64,000 nt of DNA, taken from NCBI RefSeq assembly GCF_036347135.1, contig NZ_CP108938.1, forward strand, positions 1,240,001 to 1,304,000, in the 5' to 3' direction. The translations under genes and the position numbers were made by a program. The notes beneath the pieces were generated by a model. It saw only the letters and a list, made by a program, of their open reading frames with translations. It did no database searches and was not told where the DNA came from. The stretch is from Streptomyces sp. NBC_00775. Lineage in GTDB: Bacteria > Actinomycetota > Actinomycetes > Streptomycetales > Streptomycetaceae. Below, one piece after another: positions 17,263 to 26,236 of the stretch. Positions within the stretch are counted from its first letter, which is position 1, and each line of letters begins with the position of its first letter.

Positions 17263-17272
17263 GAAGTCGACC

Positions 17273-18043
17273 ATGGCTCTCACTCAGTCGGACATCGACG
17301 TCGAGATCAAGGATCTCCAGGACGCCTACGACAAGGCGGTCGCCGGCGGCGCGCCGGTCCAGCACCACCCCGCGCGCGACTACGCCCCGTACCGCAGCTC
17401 GCTGCTGCGCCACCCCAAGCAGCCGCTGATCGCGGTGAGCGGCGGAGACCCGGAGACGGTCGAGCTGTCGGGTCCGGTGTTCGGTGTCACCGACATCACC
17501 GAGCACGACAACAACCTGACGCTCCAGCACCGGGGCGAGCCGATCGGCGAGCGCATGACCGTCTCCGGCAGGCTGCTCGACCGCGACGGCCGTCCCGTGC
17601 GCGGCCAGCTCGTCGAGATCTGGCAGGCCAACGCCGCCGGCCGCTACGCCCATCTGCGCGAACAGCACCCGGCGCCGCTCGACCCCAACTTCACCGGCGT
17701 GGGACGCACCCTGACGGATGATCATGGCCGGTACACGTTCACCACGATCAAGCCGGGCCCGTACCCGTGGGGCAACCACACCAACGCGTGGCGGCCCGCG
17801 CACATCCACTTCTCGGTCTTCGGCACGGCGTTCACGCAGCGGCTGATCACGCAGATGTACTTCCCCAGCGACCCGCTTTTCCAGTACGACCCGATTCTGC
17901 AGTCCGTGACGGACCGGGCGGCACGCGACCGGCTGATCGCCACCTACCACCACGACCTCTCCCAGCCCGAGTTCTCCATGGGCTACGAATGGGACATCGT
18001 TCTCGACGGTCCCTCCGCCACCTGGATCGAGGAAGGCCGTTGA
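17273..18043 (+). CDS. pcaH: protocatechuate 3,4-dioxygenase beta subunit
   Basis: The iron-carrying subunit (256 residues) of the intradiol dioxygenase that opens protocatechuate to 3-carboxy-cis,cis-muconate. The Fe(III) ligands are the Tyr of GRYTF, the Tyr of GPYPW and the two His of RPAHIHFSVFG; VEIWQANAAGRYAHL is the family block before them. Ten bases after pcaF, with AGGAAG before the ATG. Its stop lies two bases before the pcaG start. Confidence 0.94.
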   Translation: MALTQSDIDVEIKDLQDAYDKAVAGGAPVQHHPARDYAPYRSSLLRHPKQPLIAVSGGDPETVELSGPVFGVTDITEHDNNLTLQHRGEPIGERMTVSGRLLDRDGRPVRGQLVEIWQANAAGRYAHLREQHPAPLDPNFTGVGRTLTDDHGRYTFTTIKPGPYPWGNHTNAWRPAHIHFSVFGTAFTQRLITQMYFPSDPLFQYDPILQSVTDRAARDRLIATYHHDLSQPEFSMGYEWDIVLDGPSATWIEEGR

Positions 18044-18045
18044 GC

Positions 18046-18609
18046 ATGACCGAGCGGTTGCTGCCCACCCCGTCCCACACCATCGGCCCCTTCTACGGCC
18101 ACGCGCTCCCCTTCCCCGGAGGCGGCGAGGTCGCGCCGCAGGGCCGCACCGACACAATCACCCTGCACGGATACGTGTTCGACGGCGCGGGCACACCGAT
18201 CCCCGACGCCCTGCTGGACTTCTGGCAGGCGGCGCCCGACGGCTCACTGAAGGGCGCCCCCGGCTCGATGCGCCGTGACCCGTCGACCGGCGGCTTCATC
18301 GGCCGCAACGGCGTCGACTTCACCGGCTTCGGGCGGGTCGCCACCGACGCCGACGGGCACTACGCGCTGCACACCCTGCCGCCGGGCAACGCCGGGCTGC
18401 CGTACATCAGCGTGTGTGTGTTCGCGCGCGGTCTGGTGCACCACCTCTTCACCCGCGCCTACCTCGCCGACGGCGCCGACCCGCTGCTCGACTCACTTCC
18501 GGCCGACCGGCGCGCCACGCTGATCGCGGCCGAGGGGGCGAACCGCACGTACCGTTTCGACATCCGCCTTCAGGGCGAAGGCGAAACGGTCTTCCTGGAG
18601 TTCCAGTGA
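18046..18609 (+). CDS. pcaG: protocatechuate 3,4-dioxygenase alpha subunit
   Basis: The partner subunit (187 residues). It shares the intradiol beta-sandwich (TPSHTIGPFYGHALPF, DALLDFWQAAPDGSLKG, TGFGRVATDADGHYALHTL) but lacks the His-X-His iron ligands of pcaH, as alpha subunits do. It forms the active heteromultimer with PcaH. Its stop TGA overlaps the GTG of pcaB. Confidence 0.93.
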   Translation: MTERLLPTPSHTIGPFYGHALPFPGGGEVAPQGRTDTITLHGYVFDGAGTPIPDALLDFWQAAPDGSLKGAPGSMRRDPSTGGFIGRNGVDFTGFGRVATDADGHYALHTLPPGNAGLPYISVCVFARGLVHHLFTRAYLADGADPLLDSLPADRRATLIAAEGANRTYRFDIRLQGEGETVFLEFQ

Positions 18610-19946
18610 CAGCTGTCGACCCCATCGGTTGTGACGCCGGCCTGCTCGCCCCCGGGTGGGCCGGTTCCCCGGCGTCGTCCGCGACGAGCGACGCCGCGTA
18701 TCTGCGGGCGCTGCTCGACGCCGAGGCCGCGCTGACCCGCGCCCAGGCGTCGCTGGGGCTGGCCCCTGCCGAGGCCGCGTCGGCGGTGACCTCGGCGGCC
18801 GACGTCGCCGGCTTCGACGTCGCGGCGATCGCGCTGCGTGCGCGAGGCGGCGGCAACCCCGTGATTCCGCTGGTCGCGGATCTGACGGCCGCGGTCGGCA
18901 CGGAGTACGGCCCGTACGTCCACCGGGGCGCGACGAGCCAGGACATCATGGACTCGGCGGCCATGCTGGTCGCCGCGAGCACGCTCGATCTGGTCCTGGC
19001 GGACCTCGACCGCACGGAGCGGGCACTGGCCCGGCTCGCGGCGGACCACCGGGACACGGTGATGCCGGGCCGGACGCTGACCCAGCACGCCGTGCCGACG
19101 ACCTTCGGGCTGAAGGCGGCGGGATGGCGGTCGCTCGTCCTGGACGCCCGCGACCGAGTGTCCGCCGTGCGCGGCTCGCTGCCCGCCCAACTCGGCGGGG
19201 CCGCAGGCACGTTGGCGGCCTTCACCGTCTTCGGGGCGACCGACCCCCAGGCCCTGACCGCCGCGTACGCCCGTGAACTGGGCCTCGCCGAGCCGGTGTT
19301 GCCCTGGCACACCCTCCGTACACCGATCGCCGACCTGGCCGGAGCACTGGCGTTCACCGCCGGAGCGCTGGGCAGGACCGCCGTCGACGTGCTCACCCTC
19401 GCCCGCACCGAGATCGCGGAGGTGGCCGAAGGCTCCGGTGGCGGATCGTCCGCGATGCCGCACAAGGCGAATCCGGTGCGGGCCACCCTCGTGGCCGCCG
19501 CGGCCCGGCGGGCGCCACAGCTCGCGGCCACGCTGTACGGAGCGATGGCGGCCGAGGACGAGCGTCCGGCCGGTGCCTGGCACGCCGAGTGGGAGCCGCT
19601 GCGCGACCTGCTGAGGCTGGTCGGCGGCGCGGCGCGCGACGCCGCCGAGCTGACGGAGGGCCTTCAGGTGAACGCGGACACCATGCGGGAACACCTCGGC
19701 CTCACCCATGGGCTGATCGTCTCCGAGCGGCTGGCCGCCGAGCTGGCTCCCGTGCTCGGCCGGGCCCGTGCCAAGGAGTTGCTGACGCGGGCCGCGCGGC
19801 GCGCCGTCGCCGGGAACCGGCCCCTCGTGGAGGTGCTCGGTGAGGAGCCGGAGCTCAAGGAGCTCGACCTCGCGGACCTCACCGATCCCACCCGCTACAC
19901 GGGCTCCGCAGGAGTCCTCACCGACCGTGCTCTGGAGCGACGTTGA
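18606..19946 (+). CDS. pcaB: 3-carboxy-cis,cis-muconate cycloisomerase
   Basis: A 446-residue member of the fumarase/adenylosuccinate lyase superfamily that lactonises 3-carboxymuconate to 4-carboxymuconolactone. The superfamily signature GSSAMPHKANPVRATL is present, as are GATSQDIMDSAAMLV and MPGRTLTQHAVPTTFGLKAAGW typical of bacterial PcaB. Begins at GTG 18606 inside the pcaG stop (GTGA); its own stop overlaps the TTG of pcaL (TTGA). Confidence 0.92.
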   Translation: MTAVDPIGCDAGLLAPGWAGSPASSATSDAAYLRALLDAEAALTRAQASLGLAPAEAASAVTSAADVAGFDVAAIALRARGGGNPVIPLVADLTAAVGTEYGPYVHRGATSQDIMDSAAMLVAASTLDLVLADLDRTERALARLAADHRDTVMPGRTLTQHAVPTTFGLKAAGWRSLVLDARDRVSAVRGSLPAQLGGAAGTLAAFTVFGATDPQALTAAYARELGLAEPVLPWHTLRTPIADLAGALAFTAGALGRTAVDVLTLARTEIAEVAEGSGGGSSAMPHKANPVRATLVAAAARRAPQLAATLYGAMAAEDERPAGAWHAEWEPLRDLLRLVGGAARDAAELTEGLQVNADTMREHLGLTHGLIVSERLAAELAPVLGRARAKELLTRAARRAVAGNRPLVEVLGEEPELKELDLADLTDPTRYTGSAGVLTDRALERR

Positions 19947-21070
19947 CCCAGAAACTGCTCAATCACCGCGCCGAGGGTTCCGCCGCCGCTGCCCCGCTGC
20001 TCCTCGGGCCCTCGCTCGGCACGTCGTACGCCCTGTGGGACAAGGTCGCGCCCGAACTGTCCGTGACCCACCAGGTGATCCGCTGGGACCTGCCGGGGCA
20101 CGGCGGCACCCCGCCGGACCTGATCGGTCCCGGTGCGACCGTCGCCGACCTCGGCGAGCTGGTGCTCGAACTCGCCGACTACCTGGGCATCGAGCGGTTC
20201 GCGTACGCGGGAGTCTCGCTCGGCGGTGCGGTGGGTCTGCATCTCGCCGCGCACCACCCGGAGCGGGTGTCGTCCCTGGCCGTCGTCTGCTCGTCGGCCC
20301 ACTTCAACGGCTCGAAGCCGTGGGAGGAGCGGGCCGCGCTGGTCCGCCGCGAGGGACTGGCCGCGCTCGCCGAGAACGCGAACGCCCGTTGGTTCACACC
20401 CGGTTTCACCGTGCCGCGGCTGGTCGAGGACCACCGCACCACGGACCCCGGGGCGTACGCCGCCTGCTGCGACGCTCTCGCCGCCTTCGACCTCCGGGAC
20501 CGGCTGTCGTCGATCAGCGCGCCGACCCTGCTGATCGCGGGCCGCGAGGACCCCGCGACGCCGCCCGCGCATCTGCGCGAGATCGCGGACGCGGTGCCCG
20601 GCGCCTCGCTCACCGAGATCGCGGGCGCCTCGCACCTGGCGCCGGCGGAGCGCCCGGAGGCCGTACTCGCCGCGCTGCGCGGGCATTTCGACGGGTACGC
20701 GCTGCGGGGTATGGAGGTACGCCGTCAGGTGCTGGGCGACGAGCACGTGGACCGCGCGCAGGCTCGCCAGTCCCCCTTCACCTCCCGTTTCCAGGACTTC
20801 ATCTCGCGCTACGCGTGGGGCGAGATCTGGACGGATCCGACCCTGGCGCGCCGTGAGCGCAGCATGATCACGCTGACGGCACTGGTGGCGCACGGCCACT
20901 ACGACGAGTTGGCGATGCACGTCCGCGCGGCACGGCGCAACGGTCTCACGCCCGAGGAGATCGGCGCGGTGCTGCTGCAGACGGCCGTGTACTGCGGTGT
21001 CCCGGCGGCCAATTCGGCCTTCGCGGTGGCCCAGCGGGTACTGGCCGAGGAGGAGGCACAGGGGGCCTGA
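19943..21070 (+). CDS. pcaL: fused 3-oxoadipate enol-lactonase / 4-carboxymuconolactone decarboxylase
   Basis: A 375-residue bifunctional protein carrying out two successive steps. Residues 1 to about 250 are an alpha/beta hydrolase (PcaD): oxyanion loop GPSLGTSYALWD, nucleophile Ser92 in YAGVSLGGAV, acid in AGREDPATPP, His in GASHLAPAERP. From about 255 a carboxymuconolactone decarboxylase domain (PcaC) follows: ISRYAWGEIWTDPTLARRER, NGLTPEEIGAVLLQTAVYCG. The fusion is known from actinomycetes. Start is TTG 19943 within the pcaB stop. Last gene of the operon. Confidence 0.93.
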   Translation: MTQKLLNHRAEGSAAAAPLLLGPSLGTSYALWDKVAPELSVTHQVIRWDLPGHGGTPPDLIGPGATVADLGELVLELADYLGIERFAYAGVSLGGAVGLHLAAHHPERVSSLAVVCSSAHFNGSKPWEERAALVRREGLAALAENANARWFTPGFTVPRLVEDHRTTDPGAYAACCDALAAFDLRDRLSSISAPTLLIAGREDPATPPAHLREIADAVPGASLTEIAGASHLAPAERPEAVLAALRGHFDGYALRGMEVRRQVLGDEHVDRAQARQSPFTSRFQDFISRYAWGEIWTDPTLARRERSMITLTALVAHGHYDELAMHVRAARRNGLTPEEIGAVLLQTAVYCGVPAANSAFAVAQRVLAEEEAQGA

Positions 21071-21148
21071 CCACGGCCCGACCGTGAGGGTGACCCTGCC
21101 AGAGGTAGTGACAACAGCACCTCGTACGAGCGGTCACGGCGTGCCTAG

Positions 21149-21188
21149 GGTGGCAGGAGATCCTCTGCGGTGGCAGGAGATCCTCTGC
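21149..21188. repeat. perfect 20-bp tandem duplication
   Basis: GGTGGCAGGAGATCCTCTGC occurs twice with no spacer (21149-21168, 21169-21188), 22 bases before the GTG of the next gene. Each copy holds an AGGAG, but neither is at proper distance for that start. It looks like recent slippage in the leader of the SDR gene. Confidence 0.8.
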
Positions 21189-21210
21189 GAACCCTGCGAA
21201 CGGAGCTCCC

Positions 21211-22023
21211 GTGCCCACTGTCCTGATCACCGGCGCCACCTCCGGCCTCGGCCGTCACATCGCCTTCGAGCTGGTCCGCTCCGGATACGTCGTCCTCGCG
21301 CACGGGCGCGACCGCGGGCGGACGGACCGGCTGGTGGCGGAGCTGCGGGCGGAGGGCGGCGAGGCCCACGGGTTCGTCGCCGATCTGGCCTCGCTGGCGC
21401 GGGTGCGGCGGCTCGCCGAGGAGGTCGCCGCCGCGCACCCCCGTCTCGACGTGCTGGTCAACAACGCGGGAGTGGGCGCGGGGCCGCGTGGTGCGGGGCG
21501 TGAGGTGAGCGCCGACGGTCACGAACTGCGGCTCGCGGTGAACTATCTCGCGCCGGTGGCCCTCACCCGGGCGCTCCTGCCCACGCTCCGCGCGAGCGCC
21601 CCCTCCCGCGTCGTCAACGTCGGCTCGGCCGGCCAGGAGCCCCTGGACTTCGACGACCCGGAACTCATCCGGGGCTACGGCGGCGTATCGGCGTACTGCC
21701 GCAGCAAGTTCGCGCTGGCGGCACATACGTTCGCGCTGGCCGAGGAGTTGGCGGGGAGCGGTGTCTCGGTGAACGTCCTGCACCCCGCGACCTACATGGA
21801 CACGGCGATGGTCCGCGAGGCCGGTGTCAGCCCCTGGTCCACCGTCGCGGACGGCGCCGCCGCTGTACTCGCCCTGGTGACACAGGAGTCGGGCACCGGC
21901 GGGTACTTCGACGGCACGAGTCCCGCGAGGGCGCACACGGAGGCGTACGACCGCGATGTCCGCAAGCGGCTGGAGGCGACGACGGATCAGCTCCTGAGCT
22001 CCTGGACCCAGCCGCCCGGCTAG
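21211..22023 (+). CDS. short-chain dehydrogenase/reductase
   Basis: A 270-residue SDR with a Rossmann fold. Cofactor motif TGATSGLGR at residues 8-16, NNAGVG, and the catalytic Ser in VVNVGSAGQ with YCRSK as the Tyr-Lys pair. The layout resembles the retinol-dehydrogenase-like subgroup; substrate unknown. GTG at 21211 follows CGGAGCTCCC. It lies 140 bp downstream of pcaL and has its own leader, so a pca role is not implied. Its TAG overlaps the stop of the convergent ATPase gene by 4 bases. Confidence 0.88.
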   Translation: MPTVLITGATSGLGRHIAFELVRSGYVVLAHGRDRGRTDRLVAELRAEGGEAHGFVADLASLARVRRLAEEVAAAHPRLDVLVNNAGVGAGPRGAGREVSADGHELRLAVNYLAPVALTRALLPTLRASAPSRVVNVGSAGQEPLDFDDPELIRGYGGVSAYCRSKFALAAHTFALAEELAGSGVSVNVLHPATYMDTAMVREAGVSPWSTVADGAAAVLALVTQESGTGGYFDGTSPARAHTEAYDRDVRKRLEATTDQLLSSWTQPPG

Positions 22024-24686
22024 AGGTTCGCCAGCGCCTCCCTCGCCTGTACCACCAGCCCGTCGGCCCCGCACGAACGCGCCAGCGTCAGGCCCTTGTT
22101 GAGCTCCGACGCCGAGCGGGAGACGATGCCGTGCTCGATGCGGGCCGCCGCGTGTTCGTACTGACAGGGGGAGGCTTCCAGGTAGGTGACCGCCTGGGCG
22201 GCCAGCCGTACCGCGCGCTGGCCCGATTCGAGGGCCGCTGCGCAGCGGAGAGCCTCGCCGATGGCCGTGTCGGTCCCGAAGCGCTCGGCCTGGCGGCGGG
22301 CATCGGCGGCCAGGGCGGCCGCGCGCGCCGGGTCCTCCGTGGCGAGGGCCCGGGCGAGGTCGACCGACCAGGGGGCGAGCACCGTGTTGTGGTGACCGCG
22401 GGCGGTGGCGGCCTTCTCGGCTGCCTCCAGTTCGTTGATGCCGTCCTTCGTGCGGCCGGCGGCGATCAGCAGACGGCCGCGTACGGAACGGGTGTCCGGG
22501 AGGACGATCGTGGACGGATACGGCGGTGCGAAGCCGTAGCGTTCGGCGATCTCCGCGGCCTCCTGGACATGGCCGCGGGCGAGCAGCGTGTCGATGAGAC
22601 CGCAGGTCGCGGACCAGTACAGGGGCAGTCCGCGCCCGACCCGCTCGGCGAGGCGCAGCGATTCGCGCTGGTAGCTCTCCGCATCGATGAGGCGGCCCCG
22701 TCTGCGGTGCGCGAGGCCGAGGTAGGCGTTGGCCAGGGAGAGATGGCCGCCGCTCCAGCCGGCCTTCACATAGGCGTGCAGGCCCTCGCTGAACAGGCTC
22801 TCGGCCCGGTCGAGCCGGTCGGCGTAGGCGTACGCGCTGCCGAGCATCAGCAGGAGTTCGACGCCCCACTCGGTGTCGGTCCAGCCGAGTCCGGGTGCGA
22901 GACGGCCGTTGACGAGGGCGCGGTCGCAGAGCTCGACGACCTCCTCGGCGTTCTCACCGCGTGTCATCGCGTCGAAGCCGCGCAGTATGAGCAGCGCGCG
23001 CTCGGAGTTGTCCCGTCCGGTACAGGTCCTGGCGAGTTCGGCGAGACCACGGGAGTTGCCGGAGCGCTCCTCGCCCGCGTGGATGGCCTCCCACATGTAG
23101 TGCACGGCCTGCAGCCGCATCCGGGCGGGACCCGGTTCGAGCCGGGCGACCTCCGCGTCGACGGTGCGGACGGCCTCGTCCACCTGGTCGTTGTGGAGCA
23201 GCGCCTGGGAGAGCCGGAACACGGCGTCCACGCGCGTGGCGTCATCCAGGCCGGGCCTTTCGAGCGCGGCGCGCAGATGGCCGATCGTCGTGGAGGGCGC
23301 GGTCAGGAGCGTGGCGCAGCCCAGTTCGTAGAGCACGCGGGCGTGGACCTCGGGCAGCGGGGGCTCGGCCAGTGCCCGCTCCAGGCAGCGCCTGGCCGCG
23401 TCGGGGGCGCCGACGGCGAGGTGTTCGCGGGCGGCCTCGCGCATCTGCTCGACGAGCTCGGGGTCGTCGTCCGGATGGACTTCGAGGAGATGGCGGGAGG
23501 CCGCGGCGGAGCCGCGCCCGGACTCGGTGACCGCCCACGCGGCCTGGCCGTGCATCGCGGTGCGCAGGGCGTCCGGGATCGAACGGTAGACCGCGGTGGC
23601 GATCAGCGGGTGCACGAACTCCAGGTCGCCGTCGGGCACTTGACCGTTCACGGGCTCGGACCTGGTCAGGATGCGGGCGGCGCCCAGCAGTTCGGCGCAG
23701 CGCTGGGCCTCGTCGTCCTGCATGCCGGCGAGTTGAGCGGCCACGTCGAGGGAGATGCCGGTACCGAGGATCGCGGCCGCCCAGGCGAACCTGGTGGCAT
23801 CGATGCCGAGTCCTTCGAGGCGGGCGACGAGTCCGCGACCGCGGGCCGAGCGGTTGAGCGCGCGCAGTTCGGCGGCCGATCCCTCGCCCGGCTCCAGCTC
23901 GCTGTCCTGCACCTTGGCGAGCAGCTCGACGGTCTCGTACGGATTGCCGCCGGTGACCGCCCACACCTCGCGGCAGAACGGCGCGTCGGCGTGCTCCCCG
24001 AGCGTGGCGCGGGTCAGCCCGGCGGCCGCGGCCGGTGTGAGCGCGTTCAGCGTGGCGACCGGGCGGGCCGTGGCGGCGACCGCGTCGAGCAGCCGGGCGC
24101 TGTCGCCGCTGACCCCGCCGGGGCGGCGGGCCACCACGACGAGGACGGACAAATCGTCGAGACGCTCGGCGAACGCGGCGAGCCAGCGCAGGGTCTCCTG
24201 GTCGGCCCAGTGTGCGTCGTCGATGAGCAGCACGAGCGGCCAGTCCCGCTTGGCGAGCCGCCGCACCGCGGCGACCAGCCCGTCACAGACGCCCTGCGGG
24301 TCGGGTTGCCGGTCACCCGGTTCCGTTATACCGAGGGCGGGGCCGGCGATGTCGTACCAGTCGCCCAGGTATTCGCGTGCTTCCTCAGGCAGCAGCGAGA
24401 CGAGCGCGGGCTGCAGCAGCTGCCGTACGACATTGAAGGGGACGGACGTGACGGTCTCACCTCCGCGTGCCGACCACACGGCGCAGCCGCTGCTCTCCGC
24501 GATCCGGCGTGCCTCGGCCAGGAGCGCGGTCTTGCCGAGGCCCGCCTCGCCACTGAGTACCAGCAGGCTTCCCGAGGACGCGGAGTCCGCGCGCAGCGCG
24601 GCGATCGCCTCCTTGAGTGTGGCGACTTCCTCGTCGCGCTCCCACAGGGAAGCCGAGGCGACCACCCCGGGCCGTACCTCCGTCAT
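22020..24686 (-). CDS. large AAA ATPase with helical repeats, LAL-like without LuxR domain
   Basis: An 888-residue STAND-type signalling ATPase. Walker A is GEAGLGKT (46-53), Walker B LVLLIDDAHWAD; the region after about 400 is tandem helical repeats of TPR type (ARRCLERALAEPPLPEVHAR, DAESYQRESLRLAERVGR). This is the LAL regulator architecture, but the protein ends in VVQAREALANL with no C-terminal LuxR helix-turn-helix, and none is encoded after the stop, where the convergent SDR gene begins. It is therefore either a partner protein or a derived form without DNA binding. GGGAGGT precedes the ATG at 24686. Confidence 0.82.
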   Translation of the reverse strand: MTEVRPGVVASASLWERDEEVATLKEAIAALRADSASSGSLLVLSGEAGLGKTALLAEARRIAESSGCAVWSARGGETVTSVPFNVVRQLLQPALVSLLPEEAREYLGDWYDIAGPALGITEPGDRQPDPQGVCDGLVAAVRRLAKRDWPLVLLIDDAHWADQETLRWLAAFAERLDDLSVLVVVARRPGGVSGDSARLLDAVAATARPVATLNALTPAAAAGLTRATLGEHADAPFCREVWAVTGGNPYETVELLAKVQDSELEPGEGSAAELRALNRSARGRGLVARLEGLGIDATRFAWAAAILGTGISLDVAAQLAGMQDDEAQRCAELLGAARILTRSEPVNGQVPDGDLEFVHPLIATAVYRSIPDALRTAMHGQAAWAVTESGRGSAAASRHLLEVHPDDDPELVEQMREAAREHLAVGAPDAARRCLERALAEPPLPEVHARVLYELGCATLLTAPSTTIGHLRAALERPGLDDATRVDAVFRLSQALLHNDQVDEAVRTVDAEVARLEPGPARMRLQAVHYMWEAIHAGEERSGNSRGLAELARTCTGRDNSERALLILRGFDAMTRGENAEEVVELCDRALVNGRLAPGLGWTDTEWGVELLLMLGSAYAYADRLDRAESLFSEGLHAYVKAGWSGGHLSLANAYLGLAHRRRGRLIDAESYQRESLRLAERVGRGLPLYWSATCGLIDTLLARGHVQEAAEIAERYGFAPPYPSTIVLPDTRSVRGRLLIAAGRTKDGINELEAAEKAATARGHHNTVLAPWSVDLARALATEDPARAAALAADARRQAERFGTDTAIGEALRCAAALESGQRAVRLAAQAVTYLEASPCQYEHAAARIEHGIVSRSASELNKGLTLARSCGADGLVVQAREALANL

Positions 24687-24837
24687 CCCGCTACCTCCCC
24701 AGGTCGCCCAAACGACGTACTGGAAACGAGCGTAGCCCCCGGGAAGGCACAGTGGAGGCCGCTCCGGGCAGCAGTTGCCGAGATGAGTGACAGTGAGGTC
24801 GCGGAGGCGACGCGGCGAGGCGCCGACCAGCCCGTGT

Positions 24838-24882
24838 GAAAGTTATTGACAGTCAACAACCCTCGAAATGAAGCTAACTTTC
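24838..24882. promoter_or_regulatory. nested inverted repeats upstream of the MHS transporter
   Basis: GAAAGTTA (24838-24845) and TAACTTTC (24875-24882) are exact inverted copies. Within them TTGAC-A-GTCAA (24846-24856) is a second palindrome, extended with one mismatch by GTT and AAC. TTGACA could be a -35 element. The tract lies 64-108 bp before the transporter start, in the gap shared with the ATPase gene. Candidate operator. Confidence 0.5.
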
Positions 24883-24945
24883 CCCCATCAGTCTCCGCCG
24901 CCGGCCGGGACCGCCCGGCCCCGGCACACCCCGGGAGGAACCGGC

Positions 24946-26232
24946 ATGAGCGCCCCCGCGCACGACACGGACCTGCGCGCCGCCCGGTCCGGGCACTCCC
25001 GAAGAGCCCTGCTCGCGGGCTCCGTGGGCAACCTCATCGAGTGGTACGAGTTCGGGGTCTACGGCTACTTCGCGACGGTCATCGCGGCGCGCTTCTTCAC
25101 CCCGGAGGGCGGCAGCGAGGTCGAGGGCCTGGTGAAGACGTACGCGTCCTTCGCACTGGCGTTCTTCTTCCGGCCCGTGGGTGCCGCGCTGTTCGGCCGG
25201 CTCGGCGACCGGATCGGGCGGCGTCCGGTGCTGATCCTGGTCATCGTCCTGATGACGGCCGCGACGACTCTGATCGGCGCACTGCCCACCTACGCCACCG
25301 CCGGCGCCCTCGCCCCCTGGCTGCTCACCTTCCTCCGGGTGCTCCAAGGGCTGTCCGCGGGCGGGGAGTTCGGGGGTGCGGTCTCGGTGATGACGGAGTT
25401 CGCGCCGCCGGGCAGGCGCGGACTGTACGGGTCGTGGCAGTCGTTCACGGTGGCGCTGGGACTGCTCGGCGGTGCGGGGGTCGCCGCACTGCTGGCCACG
25501 CTGCTCAGCCCCCAGGAGCTCGAAGCGTGGGGGTGGCGAGTGCCGTTCCTGCTGACGCTGCCGCTCGGCCTCGGTGCGCTGTGGCTGCGCCTGAGACTGG
25601 CGGAGACGCCCGCTTTCACCAGCGAGTTCGAGCGCGAGCGTCCGCCCGGCCGCGAGCTGGCCAGGGCGATCGCTCTCGGTGCCGGGCGCGTCATGGGCTG
25701 GGCGGCGGCCGGTTACACGTTCCTGGTCGTGCTCCCCGCGTACCTCCAGAGCACGCTCGACGCCTCCTTCCAGCAGGCGCTGCTCGCCACGGTCCTCGCC
25801 AACCTCGGCTTCGCGGCAACCATCATCCCGGCGGGACTGCTCAGCGACCGGATCGGGCGGCGTCCCGTGATGCTCACGGGAGCCGTTCTCGTCACCCTGC
25901 TGGCGGTCCCGCTGCTCAATCTCCTTCAGGACAGCGGAACTTCGAACGCCGTGAAGGGCGTCGCCGTCTTCGTGGCGGGTGCCGTCGTCGGACTGATGGC
26001 GGGGCCCGGTCCGGCGATGCTCTCCGAGATGTTCCCGACGAGTGTCCGGTACACGGGCCTGGGACTCGCCTACGCCCTGTCCAATGCCGTGTTCTCGGGC
26101 TGCGCGGGGCTCATCATCACGGAGACCATCAAGCGGACCGGGAGCGTGGACATCCCCGCGTACTACGCGGCGGCGACGTGCGCGGTGAGCGCGCTGGCAC
26201 TGTCCACGCTCCGTACGGAGAAAGGGAGTTGA
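24946..26232 (+). CDS. MFS transporter of the metabolite:H+ symporter (MHS) type
   Basis: A 428-residue, 12-segment carrier. MHS hallmarks: SVGNLIEWYEFGVYGYFA in the first helix, GRLGDRIGRRPVLI and LSDRIGRRPVML as motif A in both halves, and FLRVLQGLSAGGEFGGAV. MHS members take up carboxylates, betaines or sugars with protons. The ATG at 24946 has GGGAGGAACC before it; the frame is open further upstream but that part has no ribosome site. anmK starts four bases after its stop, so the two are co-translated. Confidence 0.88.
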   Translation: MSAPAHDTDLRAARSGHSRRALLAGSVGNLIEWYEFGVYGYFATVIAARFFTPEGGSEVEGLVKTYASFALAFFFRPVGAALFGRLGDRIGRRPVLILVIVLMTAATTLIGALPTYATAGALAPWLLTFLRVLQGLSAGGEFGGAVSVMTEFAPPGRRGLYGSWQSFTVALGLLGGAGVAALLATLLSPQELEAWGWRVPFLLTLPLGLGALWLRLRLAETPAFTSEFERERPPGRELARAIALGAGRVMGWAAAGYTFLVVLPAYLQSTLDASFQQALLATVLANLGFAATIIPAGLLSDRIGRRPVMLTGAVLVTLLAVPLLNLLQDSGTSNAVKGVAVFVAGAVVGLMAGPGPAMLSEMFPTSVRYTGLGLAYALSNAVFSGCAGLIITETIKRTGSVDIPAYYAAATCAVSALALSTLRTEKGS

Positions 26233-26236
26233 GAAG

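Noticed and set aside
22131..24839. A 900-codon open frame on the + strand opposite the LAL-like ATPase
   Set aside because: It is antisense to a gene with Walker motifs; high-GC DNA keeps such shadow frames open, and its composition shows no domains.
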